Of a stretch of DNA of 18,738 bases, positions 1-7,971 are shown piece after piece. The DNA is from Acidilobaceae archaeon UBA162 (GTDB lineage Archaea; Thermoproteota; Thermoprotei_A; Sulfolobales; Acidilobaceae). The stretch covers positions 43,094-61,831 of the forward strand of contig DAJS01000023.1 of NCBI GenBank assembly GCA_002496425.1, written 5' to 3'. Numbering within the stretch: position 1 is the stretch's first letter; every line of letters starts with the position of its first letter. The notes beneath the pieces are model-generated. The model had not been told where the DNA came from. It worked only from the letters and a program-made list of their open reading frames with translations, and made no database searches. Made by a program: the position numbers and the translations under genes.

Positions 1-1
1 C

Positions 2-3000
2 GCCTCCGCTGGGTACCTGGCCTATAGGTATGGTGCCATCAAAAGGCTCAGGGCCCTAGTAAGGTATAGAGTAACCTCAGATCTCGTGGCCCTGGCTGAC
101 GAAGCCCTCAGGGGCTCCGTGGAGCCTCATGAGATCTCAGCAGCCCTGAGGTCCTTCAGGGGCTGCCCAAACAGGTCAGAGGAGCTAGCCGAGAGGCTCA
201 TGTCCTTAGGCCTCTACGAGGACGTGGTAAGGCTCGCCCTCTCGGGCTGCCGCGTGCCCCCGTCGGCGCTTAGGGCTGCCAGGGCGGGACTAATGGCCCT
301 TGGGGCGGCCAAGTGGGAGGCCGAGGCCTCGAGGCTCCTCGGGGAGGCACCTAGGCTCTCCGGCAGCTCAAGGCTAATGGTGGTGGCCTGTGCCGGGGCT
401 GGCGTTGAGATCATGATTGACGGTGTCACCTCAAGGCTACCGCCCCCTGGATCATCATGGAGGGCTCCGCCTCCCGAGGAGCTCATAGACCAGATACTTG
501 AGCTGGCATCGCCGAGGGTGGCGCTCAGGTGGGGCGACTGCACTAGCGTCGGGGCTGACGTGAGGCTCCTGGCCTCTATAGCCTTCCCTGAGGTGCCGCC
601 CTCGATAGCTGCCCTTGCATATGGGCTTGAGGTCAGCCCATCAGCGCCGCTGACCTCCATAGTGTTAAGGATAGCCCTAGAGTCCGTCAGGGTCCTCGAG
701 AGGGGAAAGGCTGAGTGGGACCTGCTCCCTGAGGCCCTCAGAGCCGCGAGGAACCTGCTGGAGGTAGGTGAGGCGGAGTCGTGGGCTGCGCCCTCAACAG
801 CCGGCCTGGGGCGTGCCAAGGGGATTACGGTCACGGACAGACCAAGGGTCACGGCTCCAGTGTGGAGGCCAGTCAGGCTGGGAACCCGCGAGCCTCACGA
901 CCCGTTGCTCAGGACGGCCCTGAGATCCATTAGGGCCAGAGGAGGTGACGTGGTTAGGGCTTACATGCTATCAAGGTCTGGCGTGAACCCCCTTGGTGCG
1001 GCGCTGGCTGACGCCATAAGGGAAGTCGCTGAGGTTAACGAGTCACTGCCGGCCCAGGGGCAGCAGGTGGAGCCCTGGGACCTGGAGCTAGTGGAGGAGG
1101 ATCCCCAGCAGGCCAGCTATGACTGCCTCAGGCCTGGCTGCTCTGGGCCCTATGATGCTAGGGTAGTTGAAATGGAGGAGGAGCTACTGAGGGCCGTGGG
1201 GCTCACGCCGAGGCGCAATAAAGCCATGAGATTCCAGGCAACGGCAGCTGATCAGGCCAGAGGGCCGAGGGTCAAGGCCTATGGGAGGGCCCCCGGCCCT
1301 GGCCTCAGCGGGCTCGCCGAGGCCCTGGGAGCGGCGCTCGCCATGCTGAATGGGGCATCAAGGGGCCTCCTTGTGGTGCCATCGAGAGCCCTCAAGAGAG
1401 CCCTGCTAAGGTCAGGCCTCGGTCTCGTCGATGCTACCTCTGACCCGGACTCATGGCTCCTCGGGGGCCTTGCTGTAGTCACCTGGGACGAGGCCCTCTC
1501 CATGCCTTACCTACCCGCCGTGGCCGAGTCGGTGGTCGTGATGTTCCCTGAGCGCCTGCTGCCAAGAGGTGAGAGGGCACCGAGCACCTGCGAGGAGGCC
1601 GTCAGCCAGGCCTTGGCCCTTCTGAGGTCCCTGGGAGCCTCCGCGGTCTCAAGGCTCCTCCCAGCCTGCTCATCCCAGCAGGACGGCGTCGAGCTCGTCG
1701 ACCCTGGTGCCAGCCCAGCGCGGTATAAGGTCGTTGCTGAGGATCTCGAAACAGAGACTGAGGAGATCTTCAGCAGGCTCTGGGGAGGCCTGAAGCTCAG
1801 GCCCTATCAGCTGGCCGCCGTGAAGGTAATGGCCATGATGGTAGCCAGTGGGAGGCCGACAGCTGAAGTGATAATACTGCCCACCGGAGCTGGCAAGAGC
1901 GCCATATTTCAGTCCCTTGCCGTGGCCATGTCTGACATGGGTCTCGGCTCCTCGGCGCTAGTTATCAGCCCGCTCAGGGCCCTAATGCATGACCAGGTCG
2001 AGGGGGCAACGAGGAGAGGTCTCAGGGCAGCCTACATAGATTCGAGCGTGTCCGGCTCAAGGAGGCGTGAGCTCGTTAGGCTCGCCAGGGCCGGCGTGTT
2101 GGACCTCCTCTACGTAACCCCTGAGGGCTTCAACCTCGGCCCTGGAGGGGAACTGATGGAAGCTGGCCCCACGCTGCTAGTCCTTGACGAGGCCCACTCG
2201 GTGTCAAGGTGGGGCCTCAGCTTCAGGCCTAGTTACCTCTACATGGCCTCAGAGGTCGTTAAGCTGAGGAGGGATGGGTGGCCCCCAGTCATAGCGCTAA
2301 CAGCCTCGGCGCCGCCTGACGTTGTTGACGACCTAATGGAGCTCCTCGACTATCCCAGAGGCCAGTACGACCAATATAGGCTCCAGATGGCCAGTGGCGA
2401 CGAGAAGACAGTTAGCTACAGCGGCAGGCCAGTAGTAATGAGGGCTCCTAGCCTCAGGCCAGAGATCTCAGTTGACGTGGTTCCGGCGCCCTCGGGCCCC
2501 GAGAGGCTTGAGGTAGCAATTGGGCTGGCCTCCCAGCTCATCTCGTGGGCGGACTCCCAGGGGGGCAGGTGGATAGGCATTGCCTTTGTGCCATTTGTGG
2601 ACAGTAGCTCAATGTCATGGCTCAACGCCAAGGAGGTAGCAGACAGGGTCAAGACTGCTCTTGGCGTTGAGGCTGTCTACTATCACGGACAGTTGAGCGA
2701 CGGGGAGAGGAGGAGGCTTGAACGTGCTATCTATAGGAGCTCCAGGACGGGTTCAGGGCCAAAGGTTGTGGTGGCAACCAAGGCCTTCGGCATGGGCGTT
2801 GACATACCTAACATAAGGTGGACCCTCCACCTCATGCCAAGCGATAGCATAGAGGACCTGTACCAGGAGATAGGTAGGGCAGGACGTGACGGGAGGCCCT
2901 CAAGGGCCGTGGTGCTCTACAATCCCGAGGATCTCAGGGTCAGGGCCTCCATGGCGTCCTCATCGTCAGTCAGCCCCCTGGGCGTCCTCAGACTCCACAA

Positions 3001-3940
3001 CAGGGTGGCCAGGGCCTTCGAGTCCGTAAGGGGTAACTTAGTAGTCCTGCCTCTGCCCAAGGGGTCGCCATGGGGTCTGGTGAAGTACGCTGATGTCCTG
3101 AGAGCCAGTGGAATCATAGATTATGAGATAATCAGGGGTGAGCTGGCAACCTACAGCAAGGGACGCCGGGCCGTCGAGGAGGTCCTGGGGTGGTGCGTTG
3201 AGCTGAGAGGAGGCAGGTGCGTGGCGCTCAGGTCTAGGGAGCTCGAGGCCGACGGCGAAGCGTACATTAACGAGTGCCCTGATGGCTCAATAGCCTACTC
3301 CAGTTCCCCCATATCTGGCTGCGACTCAAGTCCTCTCCGCGGCCCCCTTATGTTAGTCTACGCGCCCAGAAGGCCTAGGCCTCTCAGGTACCTTGACCCT
3401 GAGACCTTCGTGACCGCGCTGTGGATCTCGAGGAGGGAGAGGGCAAAGGTTGAGGAACTGGGCCGCGTACTTGATGAAGTCGTGGCCGCTAGGGCCAGGG
3501 GAGGGCCGGCCGCTGCTGACTCCAAGTTCAAGGAGCTCGTGGACAGGGCCCTGGCAACCGGCCTGAGGCCCCCTGAGAATGCGCCTAAGCTTGGCAAGGC
3601 CGTGGAGTGCGAGACCTTGGCTGAGTGCGCTGATCAGGCCGCCAGACTTGCAGCTGAGATAGAGGCCTCGGTGGGGGAGGGGTCCGTTACTGTAGTAGGC
3701 TCCTCGAAGGCTATTGCAGAGGTCTCGGCCAGGTACCTGAGGCTGTCGGGAAGGGCGCTTGGCTACTCGCCCTCGGCACACAGGAAAGCGCTACGCCTTG
3801 CCAGGGAGGGCAGGCTGGAGGAGCTCATGAACATGGGCTACGTCCTGTTCGTAGCGAGGAGGTCGCAGAGACTCGAGAACATAGTAGAGGGCCTGAGGGA
3901 GTACCCCTATGCACAGCTGTTCCTCTACATGAGCACTTAA
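2..3940 (+). CDS. RecQ-like SF2 DNA helicase, very large, 5'-truncated by window edge
   Basis: Residues are counted from the GTG at 86, the first possible start inside the window. The frame is open with no stop back to base 2 and the upstream codons read as normal protein, so the gene probably begins outside the window. The motor is at about 565-945: RPYQ (motif 0), Walker A GAGKS at 601-605, SPLRALMHDQV (Ia), DEAH at 701-704 inside the RecQ-type DEAHSVSRWGLSFRPSY, ALTASA (III), and VATKAFGMGVDIPN followed by QEIGRAGRDG at 927-936 (V/VI). Four cysteines (1037, 1045, 1064, 1079) lie where RecQ has its zinc module, but the spacing is not canonical. The 560+ residues before the motor and about 200 after it are unrecognised. 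Family knowledge: ATP-driven 3'-5' DNA unwinding. A DpdF-like or other defence/modification helicase is possible, but no partner gene is visible. Confidence 0.9.
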   Translation, partial: ASAGYLAYRYGAIKRLRALVRYRVTSDLVALADEALRGSVEPHEISAALRSFRGCPNRSEELAERLMSLGLYEDVVRLALSGCRVPPSALRAARAGLMALGAAKWEAEASRLLGEAPRLSGSSRLMVVACAGAGVEIMIDGVTSRLPPPGSSWRAPPPEELIDQILELASPRVALRWGDCTSVGADVRLLASIAFPEVPPSIAALAYGLEVSPSAPLTSIVLRIALESVRVLERGKAEWDLLPEALRAARNLLEVGEAESWAAPSTAGLGRAKGITVTDRPRVTAPVWRPVRLGTREPHDPLLRTALRSIRARGGDVVRAYMLSRSGVNPLGAALADAIREVAEVNESLPAQGQQVEPWDLELVEEDPQQASYDCLRPGCSGPYDARVVEMEEELLRAVGLTPRRNKAMRFQATAADQARGPRVKAYGRAPGPGLSGLAEALGAALAMLNGASRGLLVVPSRALKRALLRSGLGLVDATSDPDSWLLGGLAVVTWDEALSMPYLPAVAESVVVMFPERLLPRGERAPSTCEEAVSQALALLRSLGASAVSRLLPACSSQQDGVELVDPGASPARYKVVAEDLETETEEIFSRLWGGLKLRPYQLAAVKVMAMMVASGRPTAEVIILPTGAGKSAIFQSLAVAMSDMGLGSSALVISPLRALMHDQVEGATRRGLRAAYIDSSVSGSRRRELVRLARAGVLDLLYVTPEGFNLGPGGELMEAGPTLLVLDEAHSVSRWGLSFRPSYLYMASEVVKLRRDGWPPVIALTASAPPDVVDDLMELLDYPRGQYDQYRLQMASGDEKTVSYSGRPVVMRAPSLRPEISVDVVPAPSGPERLEVAIGLASQLISWADSQGGRWIGIAFVPFVDSSSMSWLNAKEVADRVKTALGVEAVYYHGQLSDGERRRLERAIYRSSRTGSGPKVVVATKAFGMGVDIPNIRWTLHLMPSDSIEDLYQEIGRAGRDGRPSRAVVLYNPEDLRVRASMASSSSVSPLGVLRLHNRVARAFESVRGNLVVLPLPKGSPWGLVKYADVLRASGIIDYEIIRGELATYSKGRRAVEEVLGWCVELRGGRCVALRSRELEADGEAYINECPDGSIAYSSSPISGCDSSPLRGPLMLVYAPRRPRPLRYLDPETFVTALWISRRERAKVEELGRVLDEVVAARARGGPAAADSKFKELVDRALATGLRPPENAPKLGKAVECETLAECADQAARLAAEIEASVGEGSVTVVGSSKAIAEVSARYLRLSGRALGYSPSAHRKALRLAREGRLEELMNMGYVLFVARRSQRLENIVEGLREYPYAQLFLYMST

Positions 3941-3972
3941 GGCCTAAGGCCTATGCGCTCCAGGATGCAGAC

Positions 3973-4536
3973 TTGAGTTCGCGCTGGCCCGCCTACCTAG
4001 GCATCATAGCCGTAGGCCTCGCCTGGGTAGTGATATTGCTCTCAGCCTTCCTCAACCCCTGGTTCTCAATAGTCCCTTACCCCTTCAGCGACCTTGGTGG
4101 TCCGAGGGCGTCGTACCCCTACGTCTACAACTGCGGCATGATGACTGTGGCTGTCATCATGGCCGCCTTCAGCTCCTACGCTGCCTACGCCTCGGAGGTG
4201 AAGCTCCACGTTGCCGGCGCCTCGCTGCTGGGAGTTGCCGCCATCTTTCTGGCCCTCATAGGCTACTACCACGAGGGCACGTATCCCCACGACTTCGTGT
4301 CCCTATGGTTCTTCGTACAGGCTGACATAGCTGTCATAGTCTGGGCCGCAGGCACTCTGGCATCAGGTGGCTCAAGGATCACTGGAGCGGCAGAGATGGC
4401 CATAGGGATCCTAGGCCCCGTGGGCGCGGCCCTAATCAGGTGGCCTCCAGGGGCCTCTATTGAGATATACGGGATAGTCCTGATAGACCTCGCAGTCGGC
4501 CTGATAACCTACGACCTGCTCTCTGGAAGCTCCTAG
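3973..4536 (+). CDS. DUF998 family integral membrane protein
   Basis: This is a 187-residue, very hydrophobic protein with about six membrane segments (roughly 8-28, 50-72, 77-97, 105-127, 132-152, 160-182). The motif NPWFS then PFSDLGG near residues 28-43 is typical of the DUF998 family, whose function is unknown. The start is TTG at 3973; an ATG at 3965 is in another frame and stops after three codons. An AGGATG stretch at 3962-3967 is a weak SD. The gene follows the helicase by 32 bp on the same strand and may share its transcript. Its TAG (4534-4536) directly abuts the stop of the convergent CBS gene. No substrate can be inferred. Confidence 0.75.
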   Translation: MSSRWPAYLGIIAVGLAWVVILLSAFLNPWFSIVPYPFSDLGGPRASYPYVYNCGMMTVAVIMAAFSSYAAYASEVKLHVAGASLLGVAAIFLALIGYYHEGTYPHDFVSLWFFVQADIAVIVWAAGTLASGGSRITGAAEMAIGILGPVGAALIRWPPGASIEIYGIVLIDLAVGLITYDLLSGSS

Positions 4537-4956
4537 TCACTCAGGTACGTAACCCATCGACGCCAGGTACTTCTCGGTTATGTCTACAATGTCCCTAGAG
4601 GTGAGTATCCCTACGAGCTTGCCGCTGTCGTCAACCACTGGTAGATGCCTGATCTTCCTCTCAGCCATGACCTCAAGTGCCTTGAGAAGGGGGTCAGAGG
4701 CCTTAACCGTGACAGGGTTCTTAGTCATTACTGAGCCTAGCTGGGTCGAGTGTTCAAGGCCCTGAGCCACCACGCGCGCCAGGTCCCTCTCTGTGAATAT
4801 ACCTATGACAACTCCCTCTGCTGTAGTTATCACGACGCTCCCGGTGCCGCTGTCATACATGGCTCTCGCTGCGTCACGTATGGTCGCGTTAGGGGTCAGG
4901 GAGACGACGTCCTTACGAGCGACATCACTTACCTTAGAGGTCCACGGGCTACTCAT
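4537..4956 (-). CDS. Two-CBS-domain protein
   Basis: This 139-residue protein consists almost entirely of a CBS pair (Bateman module): CBS1 about 9-62 (DVVSLTPNATIRDAARAM ... GIFTERDLARVV) and CBS2 about 73-128 (MTKNPVTVKASDPLLKALEVM ... HLPVVDDSGKLVGILTSRDIVDI). Both copies end in the usual G-I-(F/L)-T-x-R-D signature. CBS pairs usually bind adenosine nucleotides and act as energy sensors on another protein; here no effector domain is attached, so the partner is unknown. The ATG at 4956 is supported by a GGTG SD (complement of 4964-4967, 7 nt spacer) and a TATA-like box at 4991-5000. It is probably a separate transcript from lplBA, whose last stop is at 5028. Confidence 0.92.
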   Translation of the reverse strand: MSSPWTSKVSDVARKDVVSLTPNATIRDAARAMYDSGTGSVVITTAEGVVIGIFTERDLARVVAQGLEHSTQLGSVMTKNPVTVKASDPLLKALEVMAERKIRHLPVVDDSGKLVGILTSRDIVDITEKYLASMGYVPE

Positions 4957-4990
4957 ACGCCTACACCAGTAGCACTGACTTGCAAGCGCA

Positions 4991-5000
4991 GAATTTAAGC
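4991..5000 (-). promoter_or_regulatory. TATA-like box for the CBS gene
   Basis: On the minus strand this reads GCTTAAATTC. With normal archaeal spacing of 25-27 nt, transcription would begin near 4970, giving a leader of about 14 nt that contains the GGTG SD before the ATG at 4956. A second TATA-like run (CCTATAAAC, complement of 5005-5013) lies close upstream. Confidence 0.5.
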
Positions 5001-5027
5001 TGTGAGTTTATAGGTGGCATGTATAGG

Positions 5028-5840
5028 CTAGCGGTGGCAGAACTCCCTGACCCTTGCCTCTACTACTGGGAAGTCAGAGTGAGGGGCTCTCTCCATGTTC
5101 CACCTCCTGTCGGAATACTTTTCGTAGAGCGCGTCCGCTATCTCAAGCTCAAGCGGCGACGGCATGTCAAAGTAGTAACCCTCTAGGCCCAACACCTTGG
5201 CGAAGGAGGACGATAAGGCCTCGACCAGCTGCGCCATCGAGACCTCCCTTATGGTCGATAGGTTTGTCACTCTGTACTTGACGCTCGAGACCCCCTTGTC
5301 TATAAGTTTCCTCGGCGAGACCTTGAGCACGGCTGCGAGTGCGCTCAGGTCGGCATTGATTAACATGGCCCCGTGGAGAAAGGCGGAGCCCCAGGACACA
5401 GTCGCTGCCGTGCCGCTGACCTTCCTGCTCGAGACGACTATGTCGTTCACGTTCTCCAGAGAGGCCTCAAAGCCCAGGGACCTCAGGGCCTCTACTGGCC
5501 CCCTTATGAGTTTCCCGAAGATGTAATCTATGGGGCTCTCCGGGCCTGCCCAGCTTGCCGGCACTGAAAGCGCGTAGTTGATGTTTCCCATGTCATGGTA
5601 GGCAGCGCCTCCCCCCGTGAACCTCCTGACTACCTCGACTCCCCTGCGCTTGGCCTCGTCCAGGTTAACCTCCTCCTCAGCCCTCTGGAAGTAGCCTATT
5701 ATCACTGCCGACTTGTTCCTCCATATTCTCAGTGTTGGCGGCGAGACCCCGCAGCCCACGGCTCTGGGCAGGGCCTCCTCAAAGGCAAGGTTGTAGCTGG
5801 GGTCCTCTGGCTCCTCGAAGAGCAGTACTCTCAGCCTCAA
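5028..5840 (-). CDS. lplA: Lipoate-protein ligase A, catalytic subunit (bipartite type)
   Basis: The product activates lipoate with ATP and attaches it to a lysine on lipoyl domains (E2 of 2-oxoacid dehydrogenases, or GcvH). This 270-residue protein has the BPL/LplA catalytic fold: LRIWRNKSAVIIGYFQ (about 37-52), the signature RRFTGGGAAYHDMGNINY (72-89), and SRKVSGTAA with the conserved lysine K140. It lacks the C-terminal accessory domain of E. coli LplA, which is encoded separately by the gene just upstream. Its ATG overlaps the lplB stop by 4 nt (ATGA), implying translational coupling. The bipartite architecture is known from Thermoplasma acidophilum. An octanoyl/lipoyl transferase role is less likely because of the LplB partner. 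Confidence 0.93.
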   Translation of the reverse strand: MRLRVLLFEEPEDPSYNLAFEEALPRAVGCGVSPPTLRIWRNKSAVIIGYFQRAEEEVNLDEAKRRGVEVVRRFTGGGAAYHDMGNINYALSVPASWAGPESPIDYIFGKLIRGPVEALRSLGFEASLENVNDIVVSSRKVSGTAATVSWGSAFLHGAMLINADLSALAAVLKVSPRKLIDKGVSSVKYRVTNLSTIREVSMAQLVEALSSSFAKVLGLEGYYFDMPSPLELEIADALYEKYSDRRWNMERAPHSDFPVVEARVREFCHR

Positions 5841-6109
5841 CCCTGCTCACCCGTTGCACACAATATCACGTCCACAAAGTCGTCTATGGTGCATCCAACG
5901 AGGCTCGCGCCCTCGAGGGCTCTGGCTACTGCCTGCTTCACGGCTTCCCTCTGGACGGGAACCTCCCTAAGCTCGCCCTCAAGCCTGAAGACCACGTCCT
6001 CAGGCATCACCATGAAGTCTCCTGTTATTGAGATGTCAGCTATCCTTCCCTCCTTAACTACTACTGAAGCCCTTATGAGGCCCTTTCTGGCCTTAAGCTC
6101 GCAGCTCAA
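5837..6109 (-). CDS. lplB: Lipoate-protein ligase accessory subunit LplB
   Basis: This 90-residue protein matches the C-terminal accessory domain of lipoate-protein ligases: GLIRASVVVKEGRIADISIT, GDFMVMPEDVVFRLEGELR and a terminal helix ending near GCTIDDFVDVIL. In bipartite ligases this subunit is needed for formation of lipoyl-AMP by LplA. The start is TTG at 6109. It is the first gene of a two-gene operon with lplA, overlapping it by 4 nt. A TATA-like box at 6137-6146 predicts a start only a few nt before the TTG, so the message may be nearly leaderless, and no SD is evident. Gene order is lplB then lplA. Confidence 0.88.
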   Translation of the reverse strand: MSCELKARKGLIRASVVVKEGRIADISITGDFMVMPEDVVFRLEGELREVPVQREAVKQAVARALEGASLVGCTIDDFVDVILCATGEQG

Positions 6110-6136
6110 GGCGCCTCAGGGCGTCGAGGCTGAGGG

Positions 6137-6146
6137 AATTAAAAAG
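6137..6146 (-). promoter_or_regulatory. TATA-like box for lplB-lplA
   Basis: On the minus strand this reads CTTTTTAATT. A start about 26 nt downstream falls near 6115, leaving about 6 nt before the TTG of lplB at 6109. It lies in the 57-bp gap after the CoA-transferase gene, so lplBA can be transcribed independently of it. Confidence 0.5.
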
Positions 6147-6166
6147 GGGAGCTAAAGGATGAGACC

Positions 6167-7831
6167 TCAGCCCCTCAGGGCCTTGATGACGTCCTCCTTG
6201 AGCCCCATCCTCCTCTGGCTGAAGATCCTCTCGTCCATGATCCTCGGCTCATCCCTCATTATTGGCTTGAACTCCATCCTGGCCAGCACATCCTTCTCTA
6301 GGTCGACGCCCGGCGCGACCTCCACCAGCTCGAGGCCCTCAGGCATCAGCCTGAACACTGCCCTCTCAGTTACGTAGAGAACCTCCTTGCCCTGCTCCAT
6401 CATTACTTTGGCGGAGCACCCTATCTTAGCTACTTTCCTCACGAACTTGATTATAGGCGCGTCGTTGAGTATCTTAAGCTTCCCATTGCCTATCTCGTAC
6501 TTGCCTCCCTTCCCGGCCGTGAAGAGGCCCGCATAGATTATGTTGGGAGAGCCGCTGGCTATTGCTGGGAACCCTCCAGGCCCCGGTATCCTGGCCTCTG
6601 AATAGAATGAGTTTACGTTGCCTTCCTCGTCGATCTGCATGAAGCCCAGCGAGGCGGCATCTATGACACCTCCCTCGTACATTGTGAACTGGTCAGGTAC
6701 CGAGAGGATGGCGAAGGCCCCTATGGAGATGCCGAAATCGTAGCCGTAGAGGGGCTTGCCTCCCCACGTGCCTGACTCCACGGTGAGCACCAGCGCATCG
6801 CTTATGTCCTCCTCAACGGCAACCTCACCGACAAGTGTGGGTATGCCAACGCCAAGGTTGACAACTATTGGCCTCCCGTACTTCTCTATAAGCCTCACCA
6901 GCTCCAGCGTGACCCTTCTGGCTATGACCTTCCTCTCGTCTAGCGGCAGCTCGCCCCTTTGCTCCCTCTCCAGCGGCGGTATGATCCTGCCGGCCACCAC
7001 CGGATCGTAGTCGTAGCTCCAGGACTGCCAGTGGTACTCCTTGGGCGCCACCACCACGTAGTCCACAAGGGGGCCTGGGACAACAACTGACTTAGGGTTG
7101 AGGCTCCCGTAACGGGCCAGCCTGAGCACCTGAGCTATTACAGTGCCCTTCTCAGGCATGGCCTTAGTGGCCTGTGCTATGTTAAGCACGGTGCCGTAGG
7201 AGGCCTCGTCCTCGAGCGAGAGGTTGCCTATCTCATCTGCTGTGCTGCCCCTTATCAGGGCCCACCTGGGCTTGGGCGCCGTGTAGAGCAGGTAATCCTT
7301 GTTATCTATGCTGATCAGTTGGACTTTGACTGTCCTCCTCTCCTTAGCGGTCTCGTTCAGGGCAGCGCCGTCCTGCCTAGGGTCGGCAGTGGTGTTGAGA
7401 CCTACCCTCGTCAGCACGCCTGGCCTCCCGCTGCCTACCTCCCTGAACCAGTAGGCCAGAATGCCGATGCTCCATGCGTAGGCCTCGAACCACTCCTCCT
7501 TTACCATCTTCTGAAGGGTCTCGCTCCAGCCATAGAAGGCTATCAGCATGCCCCTTATGAAGTCCCTGTCACCGCGCTCATACATCATTCTCGCTACCTT
7601 GTCAAGCCCCCTACCTGGGAGCCCAGGAAAGGTGTCGCTTATTATGAAGAGGTTCCTGGGATGACCAGTCTTGAGGTAAAGCCTGTAGAGCTCCTCAATG
7701 AGGTAGTCGGGGGACGTTATCTCGTTGAAGCCAGATATAGCAACGACATCCCCGTCCTTCATCTGTGACAGCACGAAGCTTGGGTCCTTGATCAGCTTCC
7801 TCGACGCTATGAGCTCCCTGATGCTATTCAT
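6167..7831 (-). CDS. Acyl-CoA:acetate/3-ketoacid CoA-transferase, fused alpha-beta (family I)
   Basis: This 554-residue enzyme joins both family I CoA-transferase halves in one chain, as in YdiF/propionate CoA-transferase. The N-terminal half (about 10-290) has KDGDVVAISGFNEITSPDYLIEEL and the oxyanion-hole-like GSTADEIGNLS. The C-terminal half (about 300-520) has NLGVGIPTLV and TVESGTWGG, where E352 is the expected catalytic glutamate that forms the glutamyl-CoA intermediate. The family moves CoA between short-chain acyl-CoAs and free acids; the exact pair is unknown. The ATG at 7831 has a GGTGA SD (complement of 7836-7840). It is divergent from the phosphoglycolate phosphatase. With the acyl-CoA synthetase at 12667-14574 it suggests short-chain acid activation. 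Confidence 0.9.
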   Translation of the reverse strand: MNSIRELIASRKLIKDPSFVLSQMKDGDVVAISGFNEITSPDYLIEELYRLYLKTGHPRNLFIISDTFPGLPGRGLDKVARMMYERGDRDFIRGMLIAFYGWSETLQKMVKEEWFEAYAWSIGILAYWFREVGSGRPGVLTRVGLNTTADPRQDGAALNETAKERRTVKVQLISIDNKDYLLYTAPKPRWALIRGSTADEIGNLSLEDEASYGTVLNIAQATKAMPEKGTVIAQVLRLARYGSLNPKSVVVPGPLVDYVVVAPKEYHWQSWSYDYDPVVAGRIIPPLEREQRGELPLDERKVIARRVTLELVRLIEKYGRPIVVNLGVGIPTLVGEVAVEEDISDALVLTVESGTWGGKPLYGYDFGISIGAFAILSVPDQFTMYEGGVIDAASLGFMQIDEEGNVNSFYSEARIPGPGGFPAIASGSPNIIYAGLFTAGKGGKYEIGNGKLKILNDAPIIKFVRKVAKIGCSAKVMMEQGKEVLYVTERAVFRLMPEGLELVEVAPGVDLEKDVLARMEFKPIMRDEPRIMDERIFSQRRMGLKEDVIKALRG

Positions 7832-7971
7832 GCTTTCACCTAACCTGTCTTCTAAATTATCGGAATGTAGCAGATAGAATTAATAGTTTATATTAAGCAA
7901 TAGCCTAGATCTTTACTAAAATAACCTACGTCTACCCTTTTAATGGCCAGGCCCATAACATCCTGGGGAAG
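7832..7971. promoter_or_regulatory. AT-rich divergent promoter region (CoA-transferase / phosphoglycolate phosphatase)
   Basis: This 140-bp gap is clearly AT-richer than its surroundings. On the minus strand TTAATATAAAC (complement of 7886-7896) is a good TATA-like box about 60 nt before the CoA-transferase ATG, predicting a leader near 30 nt that includes its GGTGA SD. On the plus strand CTTTTAAT at 7937-7944 predicts a start near 7967, about 5 nt before the phosphatase ATG at 7972, which would be nearly leaderless. No small ORF or RNA gene is evident. Confidence 0.6.

Noticed and set aside
214..852. Long antisense frame opposite the helicase gene, and many similar frames elsewhere
   Set aside because: Low-complexity Ser/Ala/Pro-rich translations produced by the GC-rich, AGG-rich sense genes; no recognisable family and no promoter.
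2945..3000. Minus-strand CTGACTGACGATGA then CTGA, a partial C/D pattern in the helicase gene
   Set aside because: No first box C upstream, and the guide would be 16 nt; a chance pattern in coding sequence.
3939..3953. AAGGCCTAAGGCCTA repeat between the helicase and DUF998 genes
   Set aside because: A short local duplication of a palindromic hexamer; no spacing or context that suggests a binding site.
4138..4160. Perfect 8-bp inverted repeat ATGATGAC/GTCATCAT with a 7-nt loop
   Set aside because: It lies inside the DUF998 membrane-segment coding region, has no D box, and is explained by ordinary codons (M-M-T-V-A-V-I-M).
7319..7768. 149-codon antisense frame within the CoA-transferase gene
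   Set aside because: Shadow of a clearly recognised enzyme gene on the other strand.
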